From NCBI GenBank assembly GCA_000507305.1, contig DF239090.1, positions 4,650-68,649 on the forward strand: a stretch of DNA of 64,000 nucleotides, written 5' to 3'. Both the position numbers and the translations under genes were made by a program. The DNA comes from Breviolum minutum Mf 1.05b.01 (lineage: Eukaryota; Sar; Dinophyceae; Suessiales; Symbiodiniaceae). Positions 24,159 through 35,455 of this stretch are shown here, piece by piece. Each line of letters opens with the position of its first letter. Positions within the stretch are counted from its first letter, which is position 1. The notes under the pieces were generated by a model, which was not told the DNA's origin, searched no databases, and was given only the letters and a program-made list of their open reading frames with translations.

Positions 24159-24373
24159 TTAATTCTCAAAACGTCTTCCATTTCCCAGGCTGGTTCGGCA
24201 AATGTTGAGTATATGATTCATATCGTATTCAAATCGTTGGCGATGTTTCATGAGTTTCCATCCTCCAACAACCACTTCCAACATTTCCCCCAACAAATTG
24301 GGAATCGTTCCCAAGGCACAGTCATAAATTTCCATCCAAAGGATTGACCAGCACAAAGCGGGAGTTCCAACTC
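24159..24373 (-). CDS. Candidate terminal exon (strand disputed)
   Basis: The minus strand has a strong acceptor (GTGTTTTTTTGGGCAG; exon start 24,373) leading into 70 codons with motifs MEIYDCALGTIPNLLGEMLE and RFEYDMNHILNICRTSLG, ending at a stop. The plus strand shows an equally good acceptor (TTCCATTTCCCAG, exon start about 24,190) and an open frame of about 50 codons over the same bases. Exon presence is likely; strand is not settled. Confidence 0.35.
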
Positions 24374-24606
24374 CTGCCCAAAAAAACACCACAAAGTTGT
24401 GACGGTTTCACCAAGTGGTGTTGGTTGATTGAAAATAGGCCATAGAGATGGTTCTCTGAAAAATAGCTGTTCATAAAACTCGCTTGTAAATGTTGAATAA
24501 TATACTTCAGATCATAGGATTAAACATCTTTTCCAATAAGGATTTGCAACTCCTATTCCGAACCCTTCGTGCTGGTAAGAACTGTTGTGTCTTCATCTTG
24601 CCACAG

Positions 24607-24690
24607 GTTGCATCGGAGACTCCAGTCCTTGCACAGGGAATTCACACAGAAATCCCACCTGAGCTCATCAAATGTTTCCCCCGCTCACAG
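24607..24690 (+). CDS. Candidate 84-bp exon, unknown product
   Basis: The acceptor TTCATCTTGCCACAG and donor CGCTCACAG|GTTGCC bound exactly 28 codons in phase 0, reading VASETPVLAQGIHTEIPPEL then IKCFPRSQ. The same frame is open upstream through a second GTAAGA donor-like site (about 24,575). This would leave an intron of only about 32 bp, so the upstream donor may not be used. No domain recognised. Confidence 0.42.
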
Positions 24691-25535
24691 GTTGCCAGTG
24701 GACAAAAAAAACAAAGTAAAAAGATGTAAAAAGTCAATATGAAAAAAAACATTTTGATTGGCATGTTGATTTAAATAACATACTGTGTGTATGGCAACAT
24801 CAGTCGATATATGTGTGACACTTGAAAATACAAATGATGGAATACTCAATTCAGATGCACAAAGGGGAATGCCTCAAAATATAATATCGAATCTAATTAG
24901 AACATGACTACAACCCTGCATTCAAGAAACGCCAGTACAGTATGATCCATGATCCACGTACAGGATGAAGTTATCTGCCATCATTTGACCAAGGAGTTGA
25001 TTGGCCAACGATGGCTCCCACTGGTCGAGTCATTGCAGCGTGTCAATGTTGCCCCAACAAAAATCAAACATATACTCGACTCGGTCAGTCTGAATTAATT
25101 GAATGAATTAGCCGAATGAATGAATGAACGAACGAATGAATGAATCTCCGATCCCCCTTCCATGCCCATGGTTGAATCATCGTTCCAAACACAGCTTGGC
25201 GCTGAGGTTCCGCACATGACACCTACATCAATGGCATTAAAAACCACGGTACTTTGCCGTGCCAAATCGACCTGAAAAAAACATTGAAAGCTGATGAATC
25301 ATGCACCCTTTGAGGGTCCAGAAATCCATAGTCCATGGGTGCACCCCAAACCAACAGACAAAAACATGATTTTTAGATGTCTTTGGTCACCATACATGAG
25401 TTAAAACACATTCAAAGCACTAAAGTTGATTCAACATGTAAGTCTTGTGAATGGAGCAACAGTGTCATGCATGGTTCACTCTGTCGTTTCCTATGTAAAA
25501 CGTCTAGTGTTCATCATATTTTTCTTCATATGCAG

Positions 25536-25660
25536 CCAACACACTACCTGCTCCCATTGCAGAAGTGCATCACAGTGAACGGCGACAATGTCCTAAGCTC
25601 GTTCGAAAAGGAAGGCTAGAGGATCTCTTAGATTCACATAGGTTTTACACTTACATCCAG
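25536..25660 (+). CDS. Candidate 125-bp exon, unknown product
   Basis: A strong acceptor (ATTTTTCTTCATATGCAG; exon start 25,536) is followed by 41 codons open to an ATCCAG|GTTATC donor. The peptide is basic and natural-looking (APIAEVHHSERRQCPKLVRK then GRLEDLLDSHRF). It has the same orientation as the exon at 24.6 kb and may belong to the same gene, although the phases (out 0, in 1) require at least one exon between. Confidence 0.42.
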
Positions 25661-25661
25661 G

Positions 25662-25809
25662 TTATCTTGTATTAAAAAGATGTTCCATCAGCTGTTTTTG
25701 GCTCATGTAACTTAAATTGGGGAAGAACTGCCTTGACTCCACCAAATAACGCAAAAAATATGGTCGATTCTTCATCCAATTTGAGTGCTCCAGCTCCCTA
25801 CCCAATCTC
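25662..25809 (-). CDS. Candidate terminal exon, unknown product
   Basis: The minus acceptor GGGGGAACTATCCCAG (exon start 25,809) leads into 48 codons ending in TAA, with motifs RELEHSNWMKNRPYFLRYLV and MSQKQLMEHLFNTR. It is Trp/Tyr/Phe-rich and looks folded. It ends only 1 bp from the plus-strand exon candidate 25,536-25,660, so one of the two may be wrong, or two genes converge here. Confidence 0.38.
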
Positions 25810-25999
25810 CTGGGATAGTTCCCCCAATAACAGTAACAAAAACACATGGATTGAAACACAAACAAATGCAAAAAATCATGGGTTTCCAATCTTCATCTTC
25901 ATTTTTTTTGGGGATTTTTTGGTCAAATGCGACTTTTTTAGCATTTCAAACAATACTGTTAACATATATTATTTGTTCCTCATTCCCCCCCCTCAAGAC

Positions 26000-26192
26000 C
26001 TGCAGACCGAGAATTTCGGGCCACTTTCGGGCCAAGCATCTGACCGGAGATTGTGCGAAGCTTCTAAGCCTGCTTTTGCCACATCCACTTTTCTCTTGCC
26101 TGTTGGCATCTGTTGAATGAACCCATGCCCGCCGTGACCGATGATTGAAATGTAATGTGAGCTTTCTGTCGAACGTCATCTCAGACCTATCT
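26000..26192 (-). CDS. Candidate 193-bp exon, unknown product
   Basis: The acceptor CCACCTTTTGTCAG (exon start 26,192) and donor GGTCTGCAG|GTCTTG bound 64 codons of a GC-richer, strongly basic frame (DRSEMTFDRKLTLHFNHRS; KSRLRSFAQSPVRCLARKW). The other two minus frames are closed. Its exit phase (0) does not match the entry phase (2) of the exon at 25,662-25,809, so a small exon would lie between if they are one gene. Confidence 0.42.
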
Positions 26193-26658
26193 CTGACAAA
26201 AGGTGGGTTTTGCAATGTTTTTTTTGCCTATTAGTGTGTTTGGATCATAAGGTAGTTTTTGTTGGATGAAACGATCTGATCAATCCCATATCCACATCAT
26301 CATCATCTGGGTGGATGCTTCAGTAGGCCCCATGGCGATTTTCTCATGAGGCTGTGGTCCTTAACCATCCCAACCTGCCACATGTCATCCCAAGTTGCCA
26401 TCTGAAAATCTCATGCAACACATTCACCCACCATCACTACGTGACATACGACAAGGCACCCACATCTCCTTTGTTTCCAAGACATTGTCTGGTCAAATTG
26501 CTGGCCACGTAGACATCATTGTCTACTAAAATGATCTTCTGAACCTGGTTCCGATGTAACATGATGAAATGTCGTCGCTAATCTCCCGCAACTGCAATTT
26601 TTGTATAAAAACTGGCTGCGAACAAAAATCGAACAATTGAATATCATTCTGTTTGTGC

Positions 26659-26710
26659 TCTTGGTAGCTAGCCTTTTGGCAGTGTCTTGGTAGCTAGCCT
26701 TTTGGCAGTG
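26659..26710. repeat. 26-bp perfect tandem duplication
   Basis: Two perfect adjacent copies (26,659-26,684 and 26,685-26,710) of a 26-bp unit containing TTGGTAGCTAGCCTTTTGGC. Looks like a recent replication-slippage event. Confidence 0.9.
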
Positions 26711-27423
26711 TTCAATTCGTCTATGGCCCCAAAATTAGGATACCAATTGGACAATTTTGTTTGTCATCGTCCATGAGGTCATGGCTTCTTGTCCAATAGA
26801 CTTGTAACAGGGATGATCTTACCACATGTTCATGCTCCAATGCTCCCTTATCCCCTCAACACCCTTGCCACAATAAAACAGCATGCAAAGTCAGTAGGGC
26901 ATAAGGCATTCCACAAATTGAATAGATTCAAATCATTTACAGCATATATCATCCTAAGACTAGACATGAATCAAACGGAATCTCCAACTTTAACCAAGAT
27001 ACACCCAAACGAGCCAAGGTTAAGGCCACGTTTTGTCCCAAACCACCAGCACCCAACACCAAACATATCTGTCCTTAACACGAACGAAAGGGTGAACCAA
27101 CATGAATCAAGCAATACTTGTGGGATATGGAATCAATGAAGGGAATACGAGTGAATATTTACATATATATGACATATGGGTATGTCAGAGCAGGTCAGCT
27201 TAGTGAGGTAAATGTGAATAAAACCAGGCCCTTTTGAGAAACTGGGGTTCGTTGATAGTTGATAGTGAGCCTTTTGGCGCTTCAGCATTTGTGCCACAAA
27301 GATAATCCCTTTCATAGAGTGAACACAGACCTGAACTACCAAGATACCGTCTATTGGGTCAATGCTGCACCCCAGCAAATGAATCAAACTATTATGACCA
27401 GCAAATCACCTGCCAAAATGATA

Positions 27424-27898
27424 TCAAAATGATCTGTCGTTCTGCATGATGTCACGTGCCCAAATATCAAATGTATATATTTTTGCCCTTCCAACATCTT
27501 CCCAACTTCCATTTAAAGCGGGCGATCGGTGCAAAACATGCATAGCTGAGCTACCTGAATCAACGCATCTTGGAACTTGAACCAATTCTTGGAACACTTT
27601 CAGGGATGCTTCTCCCTCCACAACCAGCCCACCAGCCCACCAACCATCCGAATAATTGGCCATGTGGCGCTCAATCAACGCTTGATCAAAATCCGGAATC
27701 ACCTGAACCGCTGGACAATGTGAATTGAACCTTCCGCAAAAAATACTAACGATATATACTACAAGTAACCTGAATGGCTGGAATATTGGAAACGGTGATG
27801 CTCCAGCCATGTTCGTTTAGCATGAATGTATATATGACAACACCATACAACACCATACAACACCTACAAGTTTGTGGGCCAGAGGACCAGAGCTGCTT
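27424..27898 (-). CDS. Two-exon minus-strand gene 3' end, unknown product
   Basis: The upstream exon ends at 27,770 (CCAGCCATTCAG|GTTACTTG, phase 0); its start is either about 27,876 or about 27,898. The terminal exon is 27,424-27,702 (acceptor AGCGGTTCAG, 92 codons and stop). The intron is 67 bp. The joined protein reads EHGWSITVSNIPAIQ into VIPDFDQALIERHMANYSDG, then GEASLKVFQELVQV and RAKIYTFDIWARDIM. Matching phase, a short canonical intron and convincing composition make this one of the better models. No family is recognised. Confidence 0.5.
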
Positions 27899-28198
27899 GA
27901 CCATGTGAAAAACTGTTGACCAACAAATGCACCTAGTGTGAAAAAAACATGAAAAACAACATGTCATCTGGCTAGCTGGATTTTGTCCATCAAACGGCAT
28001 CAAAACCGTGCGCCCTCTTCGGAAAGAGCCGAAAAGAATGGACCATTTCCCTGCGTTTGATCAATGCTGAAATAGTTCGGTGCTGCTTCAATTTGTGGAA
28101 CTCCACAATACCCTCCCGGAATCTATGCAACCCGACTCATCCCTGGGAAACGGACCCCACAAAAAAAACACACAGACACAAATTTTGGGGTCCACACA

Positions 28199-28370
28199 TT
28201 ATGCATCCATCCCCTTAGATATCTCTACGAATTCATGGGATATATCTTCCCATCGATCAAAGGCACTCGCTGTCGATCGAAAACGTCCCCCGGAATTTCT
28301 TCGGGCGGTGGTCGCTTTCGATTCCTTGGCGACCAAAGGCCCGGGGGCCAAACAACGAGCATAGCAGCAT
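28199..28370 (-). CDS. Candidate terminal exon, unknown product
   Basis: A GC-rich island. The minus acceptor TTCAAACACATGTAG leads into about 57 codons ending at a stop at 28,199, with motifs APGPLVAKESKATTARRNSG and DRWEDISHEFVEISKGMDA. The plus strand is also open with a CCCCTTAG acceptor, so strand is uncertain. Confidence 0.35.
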
Positions 28371-28833
28371 CCTACATGTGTTTGAACAAATTGGAATGCC
28401 AAGTTTACCTTTAAGAAAACTGGGTATACGAAAAAAACAAGGAACACAGCTGGGTATTCTCTTACATACACCTTTAAAAAGTCGTGTGACGATAATTTCC
28501 GCATATTTCAACTTTGCCCCCCCCTAGAAACATTCAGTGAACAAAAAATGCATCTTCGTCCCCCCAAACCATTTTGAAGCCAAGGTGCTCAATCTCACAG
28601 CCAGCCTTGTACCTTGATAATGGTAGCAGGTGAACTTATGGGTGCATTGGGAAGGGGTTGAAGGTTGAAAGGTAGACAAAAAAGGTACAGGGCGGATATA
28701 AACCCATATAAAACGTATTTCTATTTTGTCTCTAGAGCTATCGGGTGTAAAAACTCTTATAGGGATTTATAGGGTATATATATATATATGGCCCTTTCCG
28801 AAAACTCCGTGCAGAGCAAAGCGTGTTGCATCA

Positions 28834-28982
28834 GGGGGTATGATTCGAGGTATGTTTCGGAGGTATGTTTCGGGGGTATGTTTCGGGGTATGTTTCGCCC
28901 TCCCTTGTTGATCCGGAGGTATGTTTCGGAGGTATGATTCGCGGGTATGATTCGGGGGCATGATTCGGGGTATGATTCGCGG
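28834..28982. repeat. 13-14-bp minisatellite
   Basis: Nine to ten degenerate copies of GGTATG(T/A)TTCGG(G/A) in tandem, interrupted once by about 20 bp of unrelated sequence. TTT and ATT variants are partly clustered, suggesting at least two rounds of expansion. A minus-strand frame through it gives a Pro/Thr/Ser-rich repeat that I regard as incidental. Confidence 0.88.
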
Positions 28983-29888
28983 AAATGCAACATGCATGTG
29001 ATCATTCATTTTGTATACGCCATTTCTGGAAACACTCATATATGTCATTGGCCATAAATTTAGGTGGAACACATTTCCAGTTTCATATTTGCGAAAAATG
29101 GCTTTGTGAAACCAAGCAATCCATGAGGTCACCTTTGAAAAATATCCAGCTAAAGTTTGGGATGCTGACAGGTACCTTGGGTGTGGACTGCCAGGATGCT
29201 AGTGGCAAACGAAGGTTTATAAGAATCCCCTACAACAAATATGCAATGTCTACTAGTTATATACTGTTGCTGGGAGAGGGACCACACCCAACCCACAATG
29301 TAAAAATGTCATAGTCTTGCCACTTGTAGTTGGAATGAGGTTCGCCAAACGGTATATTGTAAGGTGGTTCATTGATGTGCAGCGACCATCTTGAACCATT
29401 CTCAACCCGAGGTGAAGAGTGACGAAAACTTGGATGACAATCATAATATGCTCACTTAGCCAATGGACCCTGAAATAAAAGTTTGAACTTCATTTTCCCT
29501 ACTAAATATTAAGTAATCCCCCAAAATTGTAAAGTTTAGCCATTGGCCAAGTAAATATCTAATACTAACAATGCATCAACCAGGAACACATGACAAAAAA
29601 CAACTTGGTCACATCCACAACTTGGTCTTCCCCAGTCATCCCAGCCATGCGAGGAGACAAGTAACTGATCCTTAGCTTGGATGGTGAAACGTACAGCACA
29701 ATGGAATGTGTTTTGCAAAAAAACAACAAAAACTTGAGCAAAAACCAATATACCCATATTATTTCCCACTTTTGCATAGTAGAACAAAGCATGTATCATA
29801 GTAAGATCAATGGAACATCCTTGAAAATAAAGATATAGAATACTGGATAGTGTATATGGATGTATTGTGACATCATTTCAGCTAAGAT

Positions 29889-30052
29889 CTAAGCTGGTTC
29901 AAAATTCTGGGACACCTGTGGATCCAACATGAAACTAGGTGCTGGTCTAAGCATCCAATTTATAACAACATGCTGATCAATCAAAATGTTCTCAGCAGCT
30001 ATTGATTTCAATACTTTATCAATCGTCACCATCATTTTGGCTGGTTTCTTCC
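29889..30052 (-). CDS. Candidate terminal exon, unknown product
   Basis: The minus acceptor GGGTGTCAACAG (about 30,053) is followed by some 54 codons and a stop at 29,889-29,891. Motifs are KPAKMMVTIDKVLKSIAAEN and MLRPAPSFMLDPQVSQNFEP. Composition is convincing. The plus strand is open too and would give a hydrophobic segment, so confidence is limited. Confidence 0.4.
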
Positions 30053-30423
30053 CTGTTGACACCCTAATCTTTAAAGCCAACTCACTCTTCAAGTATCCTC
30101 ACCAACCAAGCCCACATTTTTTTCAATCCCACCCAAAAAAAGGTGCCGGTGCTCCTTCACAAAAAACCTACCAGAGTCCCTAACAGAAACAACCAAACGT
30201 TCAAATTTCCCCATAGTCGACTCCCGGGTGCAACAAAACCACCCGACGTCATCAACCGCTTAAGCTCACTATCATCTCAAGTGATGGCATCAATGAGAAG
30301 GACATCCTTCCTCCAAAAATCAATCAAGCAAACATCTTTTATAACTGAACCAGCTGCTGGGTTCAACCAGCAACCGGACGTTTCATCATCACTCCAGAAA
30401 CCCAAAATTCCGATTTCGCCATA

Positions 30424-30509
30424 ACCAACCCATCTGAAAAATATGCTCGTCAAATTGGATCATTTCTCCAAATAGGGGTAGAAATAAAGAATCTTTAAAA
30501 CCACCACCT
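30424..30509. mobile_element. Family B inverted-repeat element, copy 2
   Basis: It carries the core GTCAAATTGGATCATTTCTC and the right end TTTAAAACCACCACCT. The left end is degenerate. It sits just upstream of the plus-strand coding island at 30.5-30.7 kb. Confidence 0.6.
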
Positions 30510-30529
30510 AGAAAACATCCCTCTCCCAA

Positions 30530-30708
30530 AAAAAAACAGCACCGTTTCAACGTTGAAGACTCCGAGTCTTCAGGCCACTCCTCGTCTTTCCGCAGGAAGC
30601 CCCGAAAACGGCTGGACGTCAAGCTGGTCACAGGCGCCGCAGTATCCACCATGAATTACAACTCCAGTGGTGAAGAAAGAAATGAGCTGAAGATGAATAT
30701 GACATTAT
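30530..30708 (+). CDS. Candidate terminal exon, basic Ser-rich tail
   Basis: A GC-rich plus frame of about 58 codons ending in TAA at 30,706-30,708. It reads like a protein C-terminus: FNVEDSESSGHSSSFRRKP, then KRLDVKLVTGAAVSTMNY, then EERNELKMNMTL. The acidic serine patch beside an Arg/Lys cluster suggests a phosphorylated, possibly nuclear tail (inference). The acceptor (AAAACAG) is weak. The minus strand over part of this is open from an ATG at 30,652. Confidence 0.42.
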
Positions 30709-32070
30709 AAAGCCACATCATGTCTCAAAAAAAGGACATCTGGCAGAGTGTGATGGACTGACACACGTATAAAAAGGTGAGTCATGTAAATATTGAAGAT
30801 GTGTATAATCACCAGGTTGGCAGGACCACTGATCTTGGCAGGTTTTAAACTGACATGCAATGCGGCGACTAGATTTTGAAGAGGCATGATTCATCACCCC
30901 CTTGGGGGTGCGATGGACTCGAAAGGTGTGCTGGACTTTCTTCCTTGCCATGGCCATGTGGCGAGGAAAGCTACGTGAAAATGTATGTGATTGGAGATTG
31001 AGGCGCCGTGACTGAAATTCTTCTGGGATGAATGCTGCAGTGCAAGTTTTTGGTCAAAGAATGTGCAAAATCTCATTCTGATGTGGTAAGAAAAAAGCCC
31101 AACACAAAAAAAATCAATGGAATGAACATGCCAATCATTCGATCCCCACTTGTATTCAGAAAACATTGGGGTTCAAACACTTGCGGTTGTTTGAAAAGCT
31201 TCATGGATGTTGGTTCCACGGTACAACAACTAACAGAATTAACAGAAAGCGGTGGTGACCTTTTTCAGGACGTTGATGTTTGTCAAACTCGTGATACTTA
31301 AACCCCAACAACTGATCACTAGTGTGAGTTTTCTAGGCACCTATCATTCATAACACTCCGTGGAGGCACGCTTCACATGGTATGGAATCATCATGCTTCC
31401 AACTTTGGGATCACATTTTACCAACCTGATCATGTCATGGTCATTTTGGGTGACGGATTCCACCATAAAAGCACCATCCTCCTCCCTCACTGCTGAGTTT
31501 TCGCACAGAACTCGGACGCTCTATGTCCTCTGTAACCTTTCCCCAGCATGAAGCACTTCGTGAAGCGCCGAATGTATCACATGTTCATACATGTTCTTCT
31601 AGTTAATGCGTGAGTTGGAAATGAAACTGATGAAACATATATAAATAAGCAGCAAAAGGAAAACATATGTACTGTATTATGTGAAAACAAATGCACAAAG
31701 ATATCCAAATGTAAATGTATATATATATATATACGAAATTGTAGATATGAAGTGTGACGATTTCAAGAAAAAAATCATCATTCTGAATATAACATCAAAC
31801 TGTATCAGAAATAGATTACTTATATAATATCATGAATATTAACTCATAACCACTATTGATTCAATCACGAATCCAACTCACATGAATTTGATTATTTGAT
31901 ATTCTTTGGTTCACTAAAAATGCCGAGCTTTGTTGTCTTCCATGCCATTGGATGCTATTGGGGTACCCTCATCTCCGAACAAAACCAACACGTGGATGAT
32001 TTTTTTGTTTTGATTCATTGAAAGGGAACTACCTATCACCCAATATTCCTGAAGCAACTATCAGTTGACC

Positions 32071-32102
<32 letters not shown>

Positions 32103-32305
32103 ATGACTTTGCTTTGATTCCTCGAGTTTTTGATAGAACCCCTTTGGGCACGGTTCTGTCAACATACGATCACCTGCTGAAACTGCGGGGGATACCCACG
32201 AGGAAACTAATCTTCTAGCCTAAAGACACTTGAAAACCGTGATTCCCTTGAAGCCAACGGAAATCCATCATGTGAAACAGCGGGCACCATAAAAGTCTGG
32301 GCTTC
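30709..32305. other. Stretch without a supported gene
   Basis: AT-rich, with TA-rich patches at 31,717-31,735 and a GAT repeat at 32,072-32,101. An ACTAGT|GTGAGTTTTC donor-like site at about 31,323 has no good open frame before it. Confidence 0.5.
32072..32101. repeat. (GAT)n trinucleotide repeat
   Basis: About ten uninterrupted TGA/GAT triplets on the plus strand in non-coding-looking sequence. Confidence 0.88.
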
Positions 32306-32419
32306 ATGACATGGTTGATCATGGTTGTTACCAAGCCTTTGCCTAATATCCCTACACCACACCCTTGGATATTCTCAAAAAAAAACAAAAATCACCAGAG
32401 TGTCATGTACCGGCTATAT

Positions 32420-32571
32420 TGCCTTGGCCCGTGCCCGGAGAAACGCAGAACCTCAGGTGTTGCCACGAATGGTGCTGTGCCCGGGAAGTTGCAAGACCAT
32501 AGCCAAAAGATGATTGTTTGCAAACGGCAGTTGTCTAAAGTGGCTGAAATCACTGAAGAATTGAACCCATA
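32420..32571 (+). CDS. Possible exon, unknown product
   Basis: A plus frame with motifs TNGAVPGKLQDHSQKMIVCK and LSKVAEITEELN. A CCTCAG site at about 32,457 could be the acceptor. A second plus frame is also open over the first half. No domain is recognised. Confidence 0.28.
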
Positions 32572-33916
32572 TTTTTTTTGTTTGGTCCAATTTTGAACAT
32601 TTCATCCATTGAATCGCTAAACCTTCCAAAACTGCCAAGGATCCAATTCTCCAAGAGAAACCTGTATACCTTTAAACATCTTTTAAACATAAATGATGAA
32701 CATGCAAACTCAACAATCGGAACATTGCACCATAGTCGTGTTGTGTGTACAAAACACTTTACCAAACCTCCATTTTCGGGGGAATCCAATTGTACTTTGC
32801 GGGGTGTAGTTTAAAAAACACCTATTCCAGCTGAATAACCATCTATCACCACATCACCAAGTGGCGTGGTCTCTTCTTCATGGGAGGTAAATCGCTGAAG
32901 ATCCTCAGATTTGTGACATGCCACCGATCTGGTGGAGTGTAGAAAAATCAAGCTCAAAAAGTGAGTCTGTAGTCGCCAAATTGCAAAAAATTGCACCACC
33001 CAAAAAAAGGAAACCCCATATCTAACACAAGGACCCCATATGCTCAACCCATCTGGAATTTCCACAAGTGAATTCTGCTTAGATGTGGGTCAGCATCACA
33101 TAGTGCATTGGGAAAATATACCCCGAATTCTTGACTGATGTTCGGAAAATTGAAATACCATCCTCAAGTCACTACACTCTCTCAAACCAGGACACGAGTC
33201 TTCCGATCTCCACATGACGTGTTGATGTTGTTACATTCAGGCAGAGAGTATTGATCCAATCCAACTGTCAAAACAAACATGAAAGATACATTGGCATGCT
33301 TGCATTCATTGTTAGTCCTCTTGATTCCAGTATCACAGCTTCTGAACTACCTGGACTCATAGATGTTCCTTGAAACATATCGTAATTCCATCCAAAACCC
33401 ACCAAAAGGCACAATCCTCAATGGCAACTGTACCCCACCAGAGATCAGGCAAACTAGGGGATCCATCAATCACCGATTCTCAGTGGAGTAGGTACCCTCT
33501 GGTCAGCAACTAACATAGCCATGGAAAGTCACCATCTTTTCTAGTAAATACCAACAAAAATATTGATTTTCCATTGCCATTTTAGTTTACCGGAACGTCT
33601 TTGTTTCTTTCCAATGTCCTGAGTGTCCGTACTGACCTCTGTGCTTCCAACTGACTGCTTTCCAGGGCATGCCCTGGTAGTTGGGAGTAACTGATGTTGG
33701 AAACGAGTGTCAAGCTGAAGTAAAAATTCACCAACCTGGATTTCCATACATGTCCTACAATACCTGGAAAACAATTGCCTGTGGTAGAACTTGCCTGTGA
33801 TGAGGTCCCGTTTGAGGGGTTAAAGTTACAGCTACAAATGATCGGATTGCATCAAACATGGAAATTGGAAACCATCATGTACCCATACCTTACCGTCCAT
33901 TCCGCCTCCCTTGCTG

Positions 33917-33948
33917 CCCTTGCCATATATATTATATGAAGGCAAGGG
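33917..33948. repeat. Small hairpin
   Basis: CCCTTGCC and GGCAAGGG are inverted copies around a TA-rich loop of 16 bases. Confidence 0.5.
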
Positions 33949-34147
33949 AACGGTACTCATTATTAACACATGGAATTTGTCCATATGCTGTATGATCTCG
34001 TTCTACAGAATTCAGCGGAAGAAAAATCGCAACTCAGCAATATCATTGCCCCCACGCAATACTAGTTACTAATCACACCGTCCTATCATCAAATCTCCCC
34101 TCAAACTTGCATAAAAATACAGTAAACGTATCCACTTCAGAACTCAC

Positions 34148-34319
34148 CCATCCCCTGGCTCTTTGTCTCCAAATCCAAATATCCACAAAAACAATGCAAC
34201 AAAAAAACATCAGTTTCCTCATCTTCTTCCGCATGTCCAACCCTTGCCCCCTGCCACCCACCAACGTGTCTGTCCCCCGCCCCCCGAAGCCGGCGGCGGG
34301 ACCGTGCGCTGGTGGTCAT
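34148..34319 (-). CDS. Possible first exon with consensus donor
   Basis: The minus strand starts at an ATG (34,319), is GC-rich at its start, and runs to GGGATGG|GTGAGTTCTG, a consensus donor (last exon base 34,148). In the ATG frame the protein is Arg/Gly-rich, then acidic (HAEEDEETDVFLLHCF). A second minus frame into the same donor gives a short basic-hydrophobic anchor-like peptide (MRKKMRKLMFFCCIVFVDIW). The donor supports minus-strand transcription; the frame is undecided. Confidence 0.38.
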
Positions 34320-34552
34320 AAAACTCGGGCGAGGCTGCTAGCTTTGGATTACTGGGTTGCTTGGGCCACCTGAAGGCGAAAGGAACAACGGTGACCTTGT
34401 GAATGGATCATCACAGCCATTGGAAGATAGATATAAATTCAGTATATATTATGTATAGATTTTGAATTTTCGGATGTGTTGAAATGATGTGTTTCATGTT
34501 GTTTCTTGTAGATAGGTAAACATCTATTGGGTAAATATGATGAATATATCTG

Positions 34553-34744
34553 TTAACTATCCGTGAATGGTGGGGGTCCGAACGATCCTTGCGCAACTTC
34601 AAACCCTGAAGTTTGGTCCCGACACTGTGGCTCCCTGCGATCGATTGGGAGAGAAAATTCGCTTTTCCTCGTCCGTTGCAACAACTTGAAAACCATTGGA
34701 ATCCTATCCGCAATCATGGCGTTCTTCGCAAGTGCCAAAAACAA
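34553..34744 (-). CDS. GC-rich island, possible exon
   Basis: Open on both strands: the minus frame has motif ADRIPMVFKLLQRTRKSEF, and the plus frame (ATG at 34,563) runs 123 codons with motif VSERNIPWLEKTKLVGGR. No decisive splice sites. It is recorded as probably exonic with strand unknown. Confidence 0.25.
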   Translation of the reverse strand: MFLALAKNAMIADRIPMVFKLLQRTRKSEFSLPIDRREPQCRDQTSGFEVAQGSFGPPPFTDS

Positions 34745-34963
34745 ATCCGGACCCCGTTTTCAAAAGGTGTCTGAGAGAAACATCCCATGGTTAGAGAAAA
34801 CCAAACTGGTTGGAGGAAGACTTCTTTTTTCCGAAACCTCAGATCGGCCCGGAAACCAGGATGCTCACGCCAACAACCAACCAACCCGGCCCCAACCATC
34901 TTTTAGTTTATCATTCTACTTACCCTCAAAATAATTCATCAAAAATCATCCATCAATCATCCA

Positions 34964-35386
34964 TCACTCTATCACATCCCATTGTTCAAAACAATTGCTC
35001 CAAAAAGTGATGGATTTCAATCCATGTAACCTCCGTCTTTGCTGAACTTTTTGCACCCCCCTCCGTCCTCCCAAAGGTTGAACTGTTTGGGCTTCAAGGT
35101 CCTTCACGGTGGAACGTGGTGGGTGGCAAGTGGTTCTCGGATAGAATCTTAGGGTCTGCGGGAAGATTTTCTCCTTCAAGTAGCCACCTGATTGATACCA
35201 ATATTTGTTGGGGGGACAAAGAAAACAAAACATGCCATAGCAGCACAGCACCTTGCTGGATGCTTTGGGGGTAGAACATGTCTTCTTTAAGATTGAAACC
35301 AGGTAAAAATACCGCACATAACCAAATTGATACCACATCGAAGTAGATTCAATGCTTGGATTCCGCTCACCATTCCAACCCCTCAT
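34964..35386 (-). CDS. 140-codon minus open frame, possible exon inside
   Basis: A long minus frame. The most protein-like part (about 35,030-35,170) follows a CTTCCCGCAG acceptor and reads FYPRTTCHPPRSTVKDLEAQ and VQKVQQRRR. The Cys/Tyr-rich upstream part may be intron that is open by chance. Confidence 0.28.
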   Translation of the reverse strand: MRGWNGERNPSIESTSMWYQFGYVRYFYLVSILKKTCSTPKASSKVLCCYGMFCFLCPPNKYWYQSGGYLKEKIFPQTLRFYPRTTCHPPRSTVKDLEAQTVQPLGGRRGVQKVQQRRRLHGLKSITFWSNCFEQWDVIE

Positions 35387-35455
35387 TTGGGAGTTTTTTT
35401 GAGGGAAACCGGGTGATTTTTGCCACGACTTTCACCTAGAGCTGTTTAAATTTTT

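Noticed and set aside
24575..24606. 32-bp intron between GTAAGA and CCACAG
   Set aside because: Shorter than expected for spliceosomal removal, and splicing would put the next exon into a frame with an early stop.
28767..29132. Pro/Thr-rich minus frame with repeated NHTSETYLR-like motif
   Set aside because: It translates the 13-14-bp minisatellite, whose units do not keep frame consistently.
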